Shown: positions 1 through 8,763 of the stretch, in pieces
Position numbering within the stretch: the stretch's first letter is position 1
Layout of the letters: the number at the start of each line of letters is the position of its first letter
Position numbers and translations under genes: made by a program
The notes under the pieces: model-generated
The model's database searches: none
What the model was told of the DNA's origin: nothing
What the model saw: only the letters and a program-made list of their open reading frames with translations
Source: Bacilli bacterium
GTDB lineage: Bacteria > Bacillota_I > Bacilli_A > RF39 > UBA660
Assembly: GCA_900768345.1 (NCBI GenBank)
Contig: CAAGCO010000018.1
Span: forward strand, 59,901 to 123,900
Length of the DNA: 64,000 nt
Reading direction: 5' to 3'

Positions 1-1
1 A

Positions 2-370
2 ATGAAAGAACCAATTAAGGAAGCATTTGGTAATGTACTAACATATGGTTTAGGACTAGGTTATTTTCAGTACATGATATCTAACAAAGACAATGTTAAA
101 TCCATAACAATAATAGAAAAAGATAAAAAAATAATAGAACTATTCACAAAATATATTTTACCTCAATTTAAACATAAAGAGAAAATTAAAGTAATAAATG
201 AAGATGCTTTAAAATATAAATATACGAGTGAATATGATTATGTATTCGTAGACATATGGCATGATCCAAGTGATGGAGTAGAACTATATAAGAAAATGAA
301 AAAGTTAGAAAAACCTAATATTAAATACTCTTACTGGATAGAAAAAACATTAAAAATTTATATTGATTAA
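2..370 (+). CDS. SAM-dependent methyltransferase-like protein (5' end may be cut)
   Basis: The 122 residues look like the core of a Rossmann-fold SAM-binding protein of the spermidine synthase/class I methyltransferase type. A glycine-rich first strand (YGLGLGYFQ, about residues 15-23) is followed by an acidic strand end (ITIIEKD, about 36-42), an INEDAL segment that would contact adenine, and a DYVFVDIW strand. The frame opens at base 2, so the true start may lie left of the window and the N-terminus may be missing. The substrate cannot be told. A strong terminator follows the stop at once, so this is the last gene of its transcript. Confidence 0.55.
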   Translation: MKEPIKEAFGNVLTYGLGLGYFQYMISNKDNVKSITIIEKDKKIIELFTKYILPQFKHKEKIKVINEDALKYKYTSEYDYVFVDIWHDPSDGVELYKKMKKLEKPNIKYSYWIEKTLKIYID

Positions 371-397
371 ATACCATAAATTGGTATTTTTTTTTAT
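370..397 (+). terminator. Rho-independent terminator
   Basis: The 6-bp stem AATACC/GGTATT (370-375 with 383-388) has a 7-nt loop and is followed directly by a run of Ts. It overlaps the stop of the methyltransferase-like gene. Confidence 0.85.
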
Positions 398-430
398 AAT
401 CAAAATGAACAAACTATTAATGGTGATAAC

Positions 431-823
431 ATGAAAAAATTAATATTAAAAACACTTATATTTATTACTTTATTTATAGTTTTTAATATTAATGAAATAG
501 ACTCAAATAGTGATAAAGTTCTTCACTATGATAAAACAGATATACACGTAGAAGATACTTTTAAAGTTTATTTTAAAAGTATAAATTCTAATGAATTAGA
601 TGATATATTAAAATATGTTAATGTAGATGTGATGAACTATATAGTTGAAGATAAAAAATATTATGCAAGAGACATAAATGAACTAGTAAAAACTTTTATA
701 AAAGATAAATCAATTGAAGATAAAATATATTATGAATTAAATGGTATAAAAATAGATGGAATTACTATAACATGTGAAGTAAATGAATTAATGAAATTAG
801 AAAATTTAACTAAAGTATATTAA
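431..823 (+). CDS. Small secreted or membrane-anchored hypothetical protein
   Basis: This 130-residue protein has a basic N-terminus and one hydrophobic stretch (about residues 5-21), consistent with a signal peptide or membrane anchor. The remainder is charged, lysine/aspartate-rich and outside the membrane if exported. There is no cysteine lipobox. The start is supported by the GGTGATAAC ribosome site just before ATG 431. I do not recognise the family. The next gene is also an exported protein read in the same direction, so the two may share a surface function, but that is only positional. Confidence 0.6.
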   Translation: MKKLILKTLIFITLFIVFNINEIDSNSDKVLHYDKTDIHVEDTFKVYFKSINSNELDDILKYVNVDVMNYIVEDKKYYARDINELVKTFIKDKSIEDKIYYELNGIKIDGITITCEVNELMKLENLTKVY

Positions 824-881
824 TATTAAAATTGATTTTTATGCTTCTTTATGATAACATTTTAATAGAATAGGTGAACAT

Positions 882-2150
882 ATGAAAAAGAAAATTTTTT
901 TATTAATAATGTTATTATTTCCATTAGTTATTTATGCTGAACCTGGATACATATTTCTAGGAAAAGATATTAATGAAAGTTATGTTGTGAAACAAGGAGA
1001 TGTGGTAACTGTTTATTTACTTACTAACTTCGGAACAGAAGACGTAGATGGAATTATGGAAAGTTATAATGCACAATTTTTCTATAATCCTTATATATTT
1101 GAGTTAGTAAAAACTGATAATGATTATATAAAATTACAAGAAGGCTGGGAAGTGACAAATTATAAAACTTACTCATCAATAATTAATTTATCAGTAAGAA
1201 ACACTGTAGAACAAAATTCAAATGAAAAGTTTGAAGATGATGAATATAGTAATATAATCGCAAAACTAAGCTTTAGAGTCAAAGACAACGTAGTAAACCA
1301 AAATACATATATAGAACTTTTAAAAGATAACACAAATTATATAGCTAAAGCTGATGGAGAAACATTAACATTTGATAACACTAAAAACTTCTTTCTTAAT
1401 TATGATATAAATTCTAATGGTATCAAAAAACAAGATTCTAATTTAACTTCAATAAGTGTTGAAAATGAAGATAGAGAAGAATTAACTTTAAGTCCAAGTT
1501 TTAATCCTGGAATTTATGAATATGAGGTTTATACAAATAGCGACGCTATTAATGTTTATGCAAGATGTATAACAAATAACTGCGTAGTTTCTGGTATTGA
1601 TGATAAAATAAATTTAGCAAAGAATACTACGACTGTTAAGATTACCTCAACATCAGTAGATGGAACTAAACAAGTCTATAAAATAAAAGTAAATAAATAT
1701 AGTTATGATGGTTATCCAGAATTAAAAGGGTTAAGAGTTCTAAAGTATAGTATGATTGAAACATTTGATCCAAATGTTAATACTTATCATGTAGTAATTC
1801 CTAGTACAGAAGATAGCATTCTCATTGATTATGAAAGTGAATATGATGTAACAATTAAAGGAAATGAAAATTTAAAAATAGGTGAGAATCTAGTAGTAAT
1901 TGAAACAAAAAACAATGAAGGGGATACTAATGAATATTATTTAATTGTCAGTAAAACAGAAAAAGAAGAAGATAAAGAAGTACCAGTAGTAGAAGAACCT
2001 ACAAAAGAAGAACCAAAAGTAGAAGAAAAAGATAATAAAAAATTATATCTAGCAATATGCATGATTATCTCAATGTGTGCAATCGCATGTATAACAATAC
2101 TTATTTCAAGAGACATAAAAGCAAGTAAAGAACAAAACAATAATAAATAG
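882..2150 (+). CDS. Surface protein with cohesin-like and cadherin-like beta-sandwich domains, C-terminal membrane anchor
   Basis: The 422-residue protein has a signal peptide (residues 1-19, ending near VIYA). A cohesin-like beta domain follows (about 35-165, with a VVTVYLLTNFG strand). Two cadherin-like beta-sandwich repeats of the bacterial surface type come next (about 188-275 and 280-360); each has the pattern 'LTSISV...SPSFNPGIYEYEV...YKIKV'. After an acidic Glu/Pro/Lys-rich linker (about 362-390) lies one C-terminal membrane helix (about 391-410) with a short basic tail. It is probably tethered to the membrane and projects through the wall. The ligand is unknown. The start is supported by AGGTGAACAT before ATG 882. 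Confidence 0.7.
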   Translation: MKKKIFLLIMLLFPLVIYAEPGYIFLGKDINESYVVKQGDVVTVYLLTNFGTEDVDGIMESYNAQFFYNPYIFELVKTDNDYIKLQEGWEVTNYKTYSSIINLSVRNTVEQNSNEKFEDDEYSNIIAKLSFRVKDNVVNQNTYIELLKDNTNYIAKADGETLTFDNTKNFFLNYDINSNGIKKQDSNLTSISVENEDREELTLSPSFNPGIYEYEVYTNSDAINVYARCITNNCVVSGIDDKINLAKNTTTVKITSTSVDGTKQVYKIKVNKYSYDGYPELKGLRVLKYSMIETFDPNVNTYHVVIPSTEDSILIDYESEYDVTIKGNENLKIGENLVVIETKNNEGDTNEYYLIVSKTEKEEDKEVPVVEEPTKEEPKVEEKDNKKLYLAICMIISMCAIACITILISRDIKASKEQNNNK

Positions 2151-2198
2151 AAGAATTGATCCAATGGGGATATATTATAACTATGTTAGAAGAAAGGT

Positions 2199-2383
2199 AT
2201 GAAAAAGAAAGGTTTTACATTAGCTAAATTATTAGCAGCAATAGCATACTCGCAATACTAGTAATTATTGCTCTTCCTAATGTAATAAATATGTATAATA
2301 GAGCTCAAAATCAAACATTCTTAATTGAAGCTAAAAAAGTATATAGTGAATCAAAGAAAAATATTTCACAAAAAAATAATTAA
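2199..2383 (+). pseudogene. Frameshifted type IV prepilin/pseudopilin relic
   Basis: From ATG 2199 the sequence reads MKKKGFTLAKLLAAIAYSQY and stops. Shifted by one base it continues as IIALPNVINMYNRAQ and ends at TAA 2381-2383. It aligns base by base with the intact prepilin at 63692 (GFTLVELLAVIAILA then IIALPNVINMYNNAK). Relative to that copy one base is missing around 2247-2252, and the conserved Glu5 has become Lys. The prepilin cleavage glycine and the hydrophobic helix remain visible. An AGAAAGG ribosome site precedes it. Even in frame the protein would be only about 61 residues, so the C-terminal domain is lost too. Confidence 0.8.
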
Positions 2384-2389
2384 TTAATA

Positions 2390-2416
2390 AAGAATAGGAA
2401 ACTATTCTTTTAATTT
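2390..2416 (+). terminator. Rho-independent terminator
   Basis: The perfect 8-bp stem AAGAATAG/CTATTCTT with a GAAA tetraloop is followed by TTTAATTT. It lies just behind the prepilin relic. Confidence 0.85.
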
Positions 2417-2443
2417 GCAATAAAATAAATAATGTGTTATTAT
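2415..2443 (+). promoter_or_regulatory. Promoter for the UPF0316-like gene
   Basis: TTGCAA (2415-2420), a 17-nt spacer and TATTAT (2438-2443) lie about 30 bases before the ribosome site of the next gene. The -35 box is imperfect. Confidence 0.5.
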
Positions 2444-2475
2444 GTTACTTCGCGCTTAAAGAAGGGGATGATTAA

Positions 2476-2970
2476 ATGAAAGCGTTTATTATTAATTTAT
2501 TAGTAGTTTTTGTTATAAAAGTGATAGATAATATTTTAGGAACAGGCAAAACAATTCTTATACAAAAGAATAAAGCATTTATAGCATCACTTACAGTAAT
2601 TATAAGTCAAATAATATTTTATAAATTAATTGATGCGGTTAGTGATAGTGGTAGTGAAATAATGATTTATGTAATAGCTATCGCAAGCGGTATAGGAACA
2701 TTACTAGCACTTGTAATTAGTGACAAATTCTCTAAAGATAAAACATATGTAAATATAATATTAAATGATGACAAAGAAGTTATGAAGGAATTTAGAGATT
2801 GGTTAAAAGAACATAAAATAACAAATCTAACTACTGATGGATATACAAAAGATTGGAAAAAGACACTGGCCATAACTGCTTATGCAGAAACAAAAAAAGA
2901 AAGTAAATTAATTGATGAGTTTATTAATAATAGTGAATCTAAGTTTAAAAGAATAATTCAAAAGCAATAA
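2476..2970 (+). CDS. UPF0316/DUF5698-like membrane protein
   Basis: The 164-residue protein has two or three hydrophobic segments (about residues 3-20, 35-55 and 64-86) and a cytoplasmic alpha/beta tail (about 95-164). The segment DNILGTGKTILIQK after the first helix, and the pattern of helices followed by a small soluble domain, resemble the UPF0316 (DUF5698) family of Bacillota. Members have no firmly known function. It has its own promoter (2415-2443) and a GGGGATGAT ribosome site, so it is likely monocistronic. The family call is from memory of the sequence pattern. Confidence 0.6.
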   Translation: MKAFIINLLVVFVIKVIDNILGTGKTILIQKNKAFIASLTVIISQIIFYKLIDAVSDSGSEIMIYVIAIASGIGTLLALVISDKFSKDKTYVNIILNDDKEVMKEFRDWLKEHKITNLTTDGYTKDWKKTLAITAYAETKKESKLIDEFINNSESKFKRIIQKQ

Positions 2971-3021
2971 ACAATTCTTTTTTTTATTATGAAAATGTAA
3001 TATAATGAATATGGTGATGAT

Positions 3022-6000
3022 ATGAAAAAAAATTATATTATAGATGGAAACGAAGCTTGTGCGATGGGTTCATATCTTTTTAGTGAGGTATGTGGTATTT
3101 ATCCAATAACACCAGCTAGTCCAATGGCAACATTAACTGATAAATGGAGTGCTGAAGGTAAAAAGAATTTATTTAATGATACTGTTTCAGTAATTGAAAT
3201 GCAAAGTGAAGCGGGTGCTGCAGCTTTATCACACGGAGCACTTCAAGCAGGTAGTTTAGCAACAACATTTACTGCATCTCAAGGTTTACTTTTAATGATA
3301 CCAACAATGTATAAAATGGCAGGAGAAATGTTACCGGGAGTAATTCATGTAGCTGCACGTTCACTTGCTACACATGCTCTTTCAATATTTGGAGATCACC
3401 AAGATGTATATGCTACACGTAGTACAGGATTCTGTATGTTAGCATCAACTTCTGTTGAAGATGCATATTATATGGCAATAGTAACTCACTTATCAGCTAT
3501 AGAAGGTTCACTTCCATTTGTTCATTTCTTTGACGGTTTTAGAACAAGCCATGAACTTAATAAAGTATCACTTTTAGATGAAAGTGAAGTATTAAAATTA
3601 GTTAATTACGATAAGATTTATGAATTTAAAAATAGAGCTCTAAATATAGGAAAAGAAATAACTCGTGGTACTTCAGAAACAGGAGATGTATATTTCCAAA
3701 ATACTGAGGTAAGAAATAAATATTATGATGATATGCCTGATATAGTGGCGAGAAATATGGAAAAGATTAATAAACTTGCTGGTACTGATTATAAACCATT
3801 TAATTATTATGGTGCTAAAGATGCAACTCATGTGATAGTAGCTATGGGTTCAGTTTGTGATACTGTAAGAACAGTAGTAAATTTATTAAATAGAAAAGGA
3901 CATAAAGTAGGTTTAGTAGAAGTTCATTTATATAGACCATTTAGTACTAAATATTTATTAAATGTACTTCCTAAAACAGTAGATACTATCGCAGTACTTG
4001 ATAGAACTAAAGAAGCAGGAAGTCTAGGAGAACCATTATATTTAGATGTAGTAGAAGCAGTTAAAACAAGAAATATTCATGTTTATGGTGGAAGATATGG
4101 ACTATCTTCAAAAGATGTACCACTTAAAGATATAAATGGTGTATTTGAAAATATATTTAGTGATAATCCTAAAAATCATTTCACTGTTGGTATTATAGAT
4201 GATATAACACATTTAAGTATTGAACCAAAAGAAATAGAATACACACCAGACTATAAAGAAATAAAAGTATATGGTTTTGGATCAGATGGAATGGTTGGAG
4301 CATCTAAAAACTTCATGAAAGTTTTAGGAGATATCGATATAAATTATGTTCAAGGATACTTCGAATATGATTCTAAAAAGAGTGGCGGAGTAACAATATC
4401 ACACTTAAGAGTAGGAGACACTAAAATAAATGCTCCATACTTCTTAACATCTCCAGACTTTATAGTAATTTCAAAAGATATATATTTAAATAGATATTAT
4501 TGTTTAAAAGATATAAAGAAAAATGGAATATTACTTTTATCAAGTAATAAAACAGATGAAGAATTAAATAATTTGATTAGTAATGAAAATAAAAAAGAAA
4601 TACTTGATAAAAATATAAAAGTATATGTAGCTAACCTAGATGAATTAAATGAAAAATATAACTTACATGGAAAAATAAATAATGTAATGTGTATGTATAT
4701 GTTAAAGATATTAGGCTATGACAAAGAAGAAATAAAAGACTTTGAACATCTAATTGAAAAAACATACAGTAGTAAAGGAACTAAAGTAGTTGAAGCTAAT
4801 ATAAATGCTATTAACGAATCTTTAAAATATTTAGAAGAAATTGATAACAGAATATTTACACTTACACCTGAGGAACAAAGTGAAAAGAACTTTACAGATG
4901 AAGTATTAAAGTTACGTGGTAATATGCTTACAGTTTCTGACTTTATTGATTATAAAGATGGTACTTTTGAAGGTGGAACTGCTGCTAGTGATAAGAGAAA
5001 AACTTCATCACTAGTACCAAAGTGGTGTAAAGAAAATTGTATAGAATGTAATCAATGTTCATTTGTTTGCCCTCATGCATGTATAAGACCATATTCACTT
5101 ACAGATAATGAATTATTAATGGCTCACATTGATAAGAGTGAAACTATAGAAAGCCTAGGAGAAAAGAATAAAAACTTCTTTATATCAGTTTCAGAATCAA
5201 ATTGTACAGGTTGTGGACTTTGCATACAAGCATGTCCTGGAAAGCAACAAGAAAAAGCTCTTGAAGCAGGAAAATACAATGAAAGATTAGATAGAATAAG
5301 TGATTATTTATTTGAACATCAAGAAAATGATGCTCCATTTAATAAGTTTACTGTTAAAGGAGTAGGCTTCAAGAAACCTTACTTTGAATTTAGTGGAGCT
5401 TGCGCAGGCTGTGGTGAAGCAGCATATATTAAAATATTAACTGAATTATATGGAAAGAATATGGTAATTGCTAATGCAACAGGATGTTCTTCAATTTATG
5501 GAGGAAGTCTTCCATTAACACCATATAAAATTCCATGGATGAATTCATTATTTGAAGATAATGCAGAATTTGGATTTGGTATTCATAAGTCATACAAGAA
5601 AATGAGAGAAAGAATCAAAAAGATAATGTATGAAACTAAAGATATTGTAGATCCTGAAGTAAAGGCGACTTATAAAGAATGGATAGACAATATGGAAGAT
5701 GATGATTTAACATTAGCTATCAAAGATAAGTTAGAACACTCTGAAATTCCAAATGAATTAAGAGTATTACTTGATTACATACCATCTCGTAAAGTATGGA
5801 TTCTAGGAGGAGATGGTTGGGCTTATGATATAGGTTATGGTGGACTTGATCATGTACTTCATAGTAATGAAAATATAAATATTATGGTACTTGATACAGA
5901 AGTTTATTCAAACACTGGTGGTCAAAAATCTAAATCAACTAGAATAGGTGGAGTAGCACAATTCGCATCTAATGGAAAGCTTGAAACAAAGAAAGATTTA

Positions 6001-6435
6001 TTTAAAATCGCAATGAGTATTCCAAATGTATATGTAGCAAGCATATCAATGGGAGCAAACATGATGCAAACACTAAAAGTTATGAAAGAAGCATATGAGC
6101 ATGATGGACCATCACTAATAATCGCATATAGTCCGTGTATTGAACAAGGAATCTATGGAGGACTTACTAATTCACTAGATGAACAAAAACTTTTAGTGGA
6201 TATTGGATATAACTTATTAATGAGATATAATCCTGATACTGATACATTAACATTAGATTCAAAAGAACCTGACTTTACTAACTATGATGCAGTATTTAGA
6301 AAAGAATTAAGATATAAAAATCTAGAAGTAAAAAATAAAGACGAATATGAAAGATTATATGAAGAAAATATGAACAACTCTATCGCGAGATACAATTACT
6401 TCAAAGATTTAGAGAACGCAAAAAAAGAGAACTAA
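3022..6435 (+). CDS. nifJ: Pyruvate:ferredoxin (flavodoxin) oxidoreductase, single-chain
   Basis: This cytosolic enzyme oxidises pyruvate with CoA to acetyl-CoA and CO2 and reduces ferredoxin. The 1137-residue chain shows the full fused layout. The N-terminal TPP pyrimidine-binding domain contains YPITPASPM near residue 28. Two 4Fe-4S motifs follow, CIECNQC...CP near 673 and CTGCGLC...CP near 728. The C-terminal TPP-binding domain contains CAGCGEAAY near 793, GDGWAYDIGYGG near 929 and a YSNTGGQKSKST segment. The start has a GGTGATGAT ribosome site and a TATAAT box at 3001-3006. A ferredoxin that could be its acceptor is encoded at 36143-36346. It implies anaerobic fermentation. Confidence 0.97.
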   Translation: MKKNYIIDGNEACAMGSYLFSEVCGIYPITPASPMATLTDKWSAEGKKNLFNDTVSVIEMQSEAGAAALSHGALQAGSLATTFTASQGLLLMIPTMYKMAGEMLPGVIHVAARSLATHALSIFGDHQDVYATRSTGFCMLASTSVEDAYYMAIVTHLSAIEGSLPFVHFFDGFRTSHELNKVSLLDESEVLKLVNYDKIYEFKNRALNIGKEITRGTSETGDVYFQNTEVRNKYYDDMPDIVARNMEKINKLAGTDYKPFNYYGAKDATHVIVAMGSVCDTVRTVVNLLNRKGHKVGLVEVHLYRPFSTKYLLNVLPKTVDTIAVLDRTKEAGSLGEPLYLDVVEAVKTRNIHVYGGRYGLSSKDVPLKDINGVFENIFSDNPKNHFTVGIIDDITHLSIEPKEIEYTPDYKEIKVYGFGSDGMVGASKNFMKVLGDIDINYVQGYFEYDSKKSGGVTISHLRVGDTKINAPYFLTSPDFIVISKDIYLNRYYCLKDIKKNGILLLSSNKTDEELNNLISNENKKEILDKNIKVYVANLDELNEKYNLHGKINNVMCMYMLKILGYDKEEIKDFEHLIEKTYSSKGTKVVEANINAINESLKYLEEIDNRIFTLTPEEQSEKNFTDEVLKLRGNMLTVSDFIDYKDGTFEGGTAASDKRKTSSLVPKWCKENCIECNQCSFVCPHACIRPYSLTDNELLMAHIDKSETIESLGEKNKNFFISVSESNCTGCGLCIQACPGKQQEKALEAGKYNERLDRISDYLFEHQENDAPFNKFTVKGVGFKKPYFEFSGACAGCGEAAYIKILTELYGKNMVIANATGCSSIYGGSLPLTPYKIPWMNSLFEDNAEFGFGIHKSYKKMRERIKKIMYETKDIVDPEVKATYKEWIDNMEDDDLTLAIKDKLEHSEIPNELRVLLDYIPSRKVWILGGDGWAYDIGYGGLDHVLHSNENINIMVLDTEVYSNTGGQKSKSTRIGGVAQFASNGKLETKKDLFKIAMSIPNVYVASISMGANMMQTLKVMKEAYEHDGPSLIIAYSPCIEQGIYGGLTNSLDEQKLLVDIGYNLLMRYNPDTDTLTLDSKEPDFTNYDAVFRKELRYKNLEVKNKDEYERLYEENMNNSIARYNYFKDLENAKKEN

Positions 6436-6566
6436 ATAACTAGTTCTCTTTAATTTTTCAATAAAATAGGACTGCCACCCCCTGATGGACAGTCCGGAAA
6501 AAAGAATAAAAAGGGGTTGGCTAGTGTGATACTAGCACCAATTCGCCTAATAGTGAATTGGTAAGT
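6420..6566 (-). ncRNA. Candidate structured small RNA, about 145 nt
   Basis: No reading frame fills this stretch, yet it has a complete minus-strand transcription unit. Three hairpins can be drawn on the RNA: ACCAATTC/GAATTGGT, GCTAGT/ACTAGC and GGACTG/CAGTCC, followed by the terminator stem. A single-stranded ACCCCTTTTT lies between hairpins two and three. The loop of hairpin three holds GGGGG, so CCCC:GGGG pairing could make a pseudoknot. Alternatively the C-rich stretch could bind AAGGGG-like ribosome sites, as C-rich sRNAs of Bacillota do. I do not recognise an Rfam family. Boundaries are inferred from promoter and terminator. Confidence 0.6.
6426..6458. terminator. Bidirectional terminator between PFOR and the small RNA
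   Basis: The perfect 9-bp stem AGAGAACTA/TAGTTCTCT (6426-6434 with 6441-6449) has Ts after it on the plus strand. On the minus strand it has six Ts (the A run at 6421-6426). It can end both the PFOR transcript and the minus-strand RNA that begins near 6566. Confidence 0.85.
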
Positions 6567-6570
6567 CTAT

Positions 6571-6599
6571 ATACTAATTAAAAAAGTATATTTTGTCAA
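6571..6599 (-). promoter_or_regulatory. Promoter of the candidate small RNA
   Basis: On the minus strand, consensus TTGACA (6594-6599), a 17-nt spacer and TAGTAT (6571-6576) place the start near 6564-6566. No coding frame begins downstream on that strand before the terminator. Confidence 0.75.
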
Positions 6600-6615
6600 G
6601 ACTTTTTTAAACTTT

Positions 6616-7029
6616 TTATAAATTTTGTCCCATACCAATACTATATTCTGAATTAGGGTTACTATCAAAATATTTACTATCTAAATCTAGAAAACCAATA
6701 ACATTTTCACTTGGAATAACATACTCACTTTGACCATTATTGTTTTTCTTTATAAGTCTACTTTCCTCATCTCTTTCACATCCAATAAGAACCATTATTT
6801 CTTTAGTTCTAGTTTGAGGATTACCAAGTTCAAAATCCACATAATGCTCTGGATCATCATAAAATGAATCTAATACTGGATTTACACAACTAGATAATTT
6901 ATTATCATCAATATATAATCCATTCTCACATATAGAGTGACCATTTTCTCTTTCAGTTAAATGAGCAAAAAATTCAATATCATCATATGATAGTTCACTC
7001 ATCGCATCTCTTAATTCTTCTAATTCCAT
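6616..7029 (-). CDS. Small protein with ADP-ribosyltransferase-like motifs
   Basis: From ATG 7029 (137 residues, beginning MELEELRD) the ribosome site is GGTGATAAG and a TATAAT box lies just upstream. A longer frame to 7104 would run into the divergent gene and is unlikely. The N-terminal FFAHLTERENGHSICENGL resembles the H-x-T...I...GL motif of small ADP-ribosyltransferase folds (DarT, Tpt1/KptA-like). Near the C-terminus, SEYVIPSENVIGFLD resembles the strand that carries the catalytic glutamate of that fold. The assignment is by motif only. It faces a HEPN-motif gene across a promoter region of about 70 bases, an arrangement often seen in defence or toxin loci. Confidence 0.45.
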   Translation of the reverse strand: MELEELRDAMSELSYDDIEFFAHLTERENGHSICENGLYIDDNKLSSCVNPVLDSFYDDPEHYVDFELGNPQTRTKEIMVLIGCERDEESRLIKKNNNGQSEYVIPSENVIGFLDLDSKYFDSNPNSEYSIGMGQNL

Positions 7030-7102
7030 TCTTATCACCATAACCATTATATCATATTTACTTAAAATTATAAAAATGTTAACATTATAATAGGAGTATA
7101 AC

Positions 7103-8689
7103 ATGAGTAGAGAAGAATTATTAAAAATATCAAGGGAATTAACTGAATCATTCTTAAATAATAAAAATGGTCCCCTTAGAGTAGAACATTATTTTATGCT
7201 TAGTACGGCTAAATTTATAATGAGTAAAGAAAGACTAATTAAAACCAATAGTAAAACTAGAACATTATATTTTAATGATACTAATGAAAATAACTTTATA
7301 GTAGATTCTTTCTATGAAAAAATTAAAGATAGTTATACTTTCACTATGAATGGTTCTGTTGTACCAGAGGAGATATTTGATAGTGTTATATTAGAACATA
7401 ATAGTAATTCAAGCATAAAAAAGAAAATATTTATTATAGGTAAAATAAGAGATTCGCTTGCTCATGGAAAATATGATTTTGATACAAAAAATAATAGAAT
7501 AGTAATTAGAAATAAATATAGAGTTGGAAATAATGAATTTAGTTTTGAGTGTTCTATTAAACCTGAAACACTTGATAGATTTTCTGAAAACAGTAATAAT
7601 GAAACATTCAATACCACTTTAGATAATCTTGATAATGAAAAAGGATATACATATAAATTAGATAGCCAAATGGATGAATATTTAAAAAGAATTTATAGTG
7701 AATTAGAAATATTAAGTAGTAAATTTGAAGCAGTAAAAGAGTATTGTAATGAAGATGAAATGACAGTATATAATAATTTATATAGAACAGCATTAACTAC
7801 ATTAAATGAACTTGCGACTAAAGCAAAAACAATAGATACAAAAAGAGTCAGAGTAAAAACAAAAACTCTATCAAATAAAGCATCAACACATGAAGAAGAT
7901 AGTTTACTTGATAAAATTGTTGATTCTCTATTAACTATCGCAGCATTTATAGATAAAAAAGTAGAAAGAAGTGTTGTTAATACAGCATTAGTATATAATC
8001 ATTTATGTTTATTATTAAGTGAAAATCAAAATATAGAATTTAGATATTTAAGAAATCCGTCTCTTCAAGTATTCTTTAAAAAGAAAGATGAAAATGGAAA
8101 AGAAAATGATGTAACAGGAGCTCTTGGAATATTAAAAAGAGAAATTAAAATCTTTAATAGGAAATATCAAAAGATATCAAATTATCCAGAAACATCTAGT
8201 AAATTAGAAGCAATGAAAAAAGCATATTTAGATCTATATAATGGTATTATGATTGCTTTTGAAATTAGAAATAAAAGTATATATTCTAGAATAAGAAATG
8301 GTGTAATGCATTCAAGTATAGAAATGTCTAAAGATAGAGTAGTTATAAAAGATTCAGCCGAACATAATATGGATGATCCAACTTTTTGCTGTAAAGCATC
8401 TAATGAAGAATTATTAGAATACACAAGAAGTATTGAAGAAGACAATAATAAAGAAAGCTATATACTTGGAACTTTTATGAGTGAATTATATATAACGCTA
8501 AGTAGTTATGATATAGATTCAAATCAATTTAGAAACTTTTTTCAAAATTTAACAGATTGTTTAAAATATATAGATAGTAATATTAGATTAGATATAAATG
8601 CAGAAGAATTAAAAGACAAAATTGCAGGTAATAAAGAAGATAGTCAAACACAAGAAGAAAGTTTAGAAGATAAACCTCCGGGTATGTAA
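7103..8689 (+). CDS. Large protein with two HEPN-type R-x4-H motifs
   Basis: The 528-residue soluble, mostly helical protein carries RDSLAH (about residues 117-122) and RNGVMH (about 398-403). Both fit the R-x4-H active motif of HEPN domains, and both are followed by similar beta-rich text (KNNRIVIRNK and SKDRVVIKDS). This suggests a duplicated HEPN unit of about 250 residues each. HEPN proteins are commonly RNases in toxin-antitoxin, abortive infection and RNA-processing systems. The tail is acidic and Gln/Glu-rich. An AGGAG ribosome site precedes ATG 7103. It is divergent from the ART-like gene. The nuclease role is inference. Confidence 0.5.
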   Translation: MSREELLKISRELTESFLNNKNGPLRVEHYFMLSTAKFIMSKERLIKTNSKTRTLYFNDTNENNFIVDSFYEKIKDSYTFTMNGSVVPEEIFDSVILEHNSNSSIKKKIFIIGKIRDSLAHGKYDFDTKNNRIVIRNKYRVGNNEFSFECSIKPETLDRFSENSNNETFNTTLDNLDNEKGYTYKLDSQMDEYLKRIYSELEILSSKFEAVKEYCNEDEMTVYNNLYRTALTTLNELATKAKTIDTKRVRVKTKTLSNKASTHEEDSLLDKIVDSLLTIAAFIDKKVERSVVNTALVYNHLCLLLSENQNIEFRYLRNPSLQVFFKKKDENGKENDVTGALGILKREIKIFNRKYQKISNYPETSSKLEAMKKAYLDLYNGIMIAFEIRNKSIYSRIRNGVMHSSIEMSKDRVVIKDSAEHNMDDPTFCCKASNEELLEYTRSIEEDNNKESYILGTFMSELYITLSSYDIDSNQFRNFFQNLTDCLKYIDSNIRLDINAEELKDKIAGNKEDSQTQEESLEDKPPGM

Positions 8690-8726
8690 GAAAACTAAAT
8701 TTCTTCTTTTTTTATTGATGAAAATG

Positions 8727-8735
8727 TGATATAAT
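8727..8735 (+). promoter_or_regulatory. Extended -10 promoter for recG
   Basis: TG-A-TATAAT (TATAAT at 8730-8735) places the mRNA start near 8742. That excludes the upstream TTG at 8737 as the recG start and supports TTG 8764. The same extended TGATATAAT box recurs before other genes here (for example 40889-40897). Confidence 0.65.
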
Positions 8736-8763
8736 ATTGAAGATTTATCTGGAGGCGATAACA

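Noticed and set aside
6480..6510. Hammerhead-like CTGATGG...GGAAA text on the plus strand
   Set aside because: The core lacks CUGANGA and stems I/III do not form; the minus-strand promoter and terminator explain the region better.
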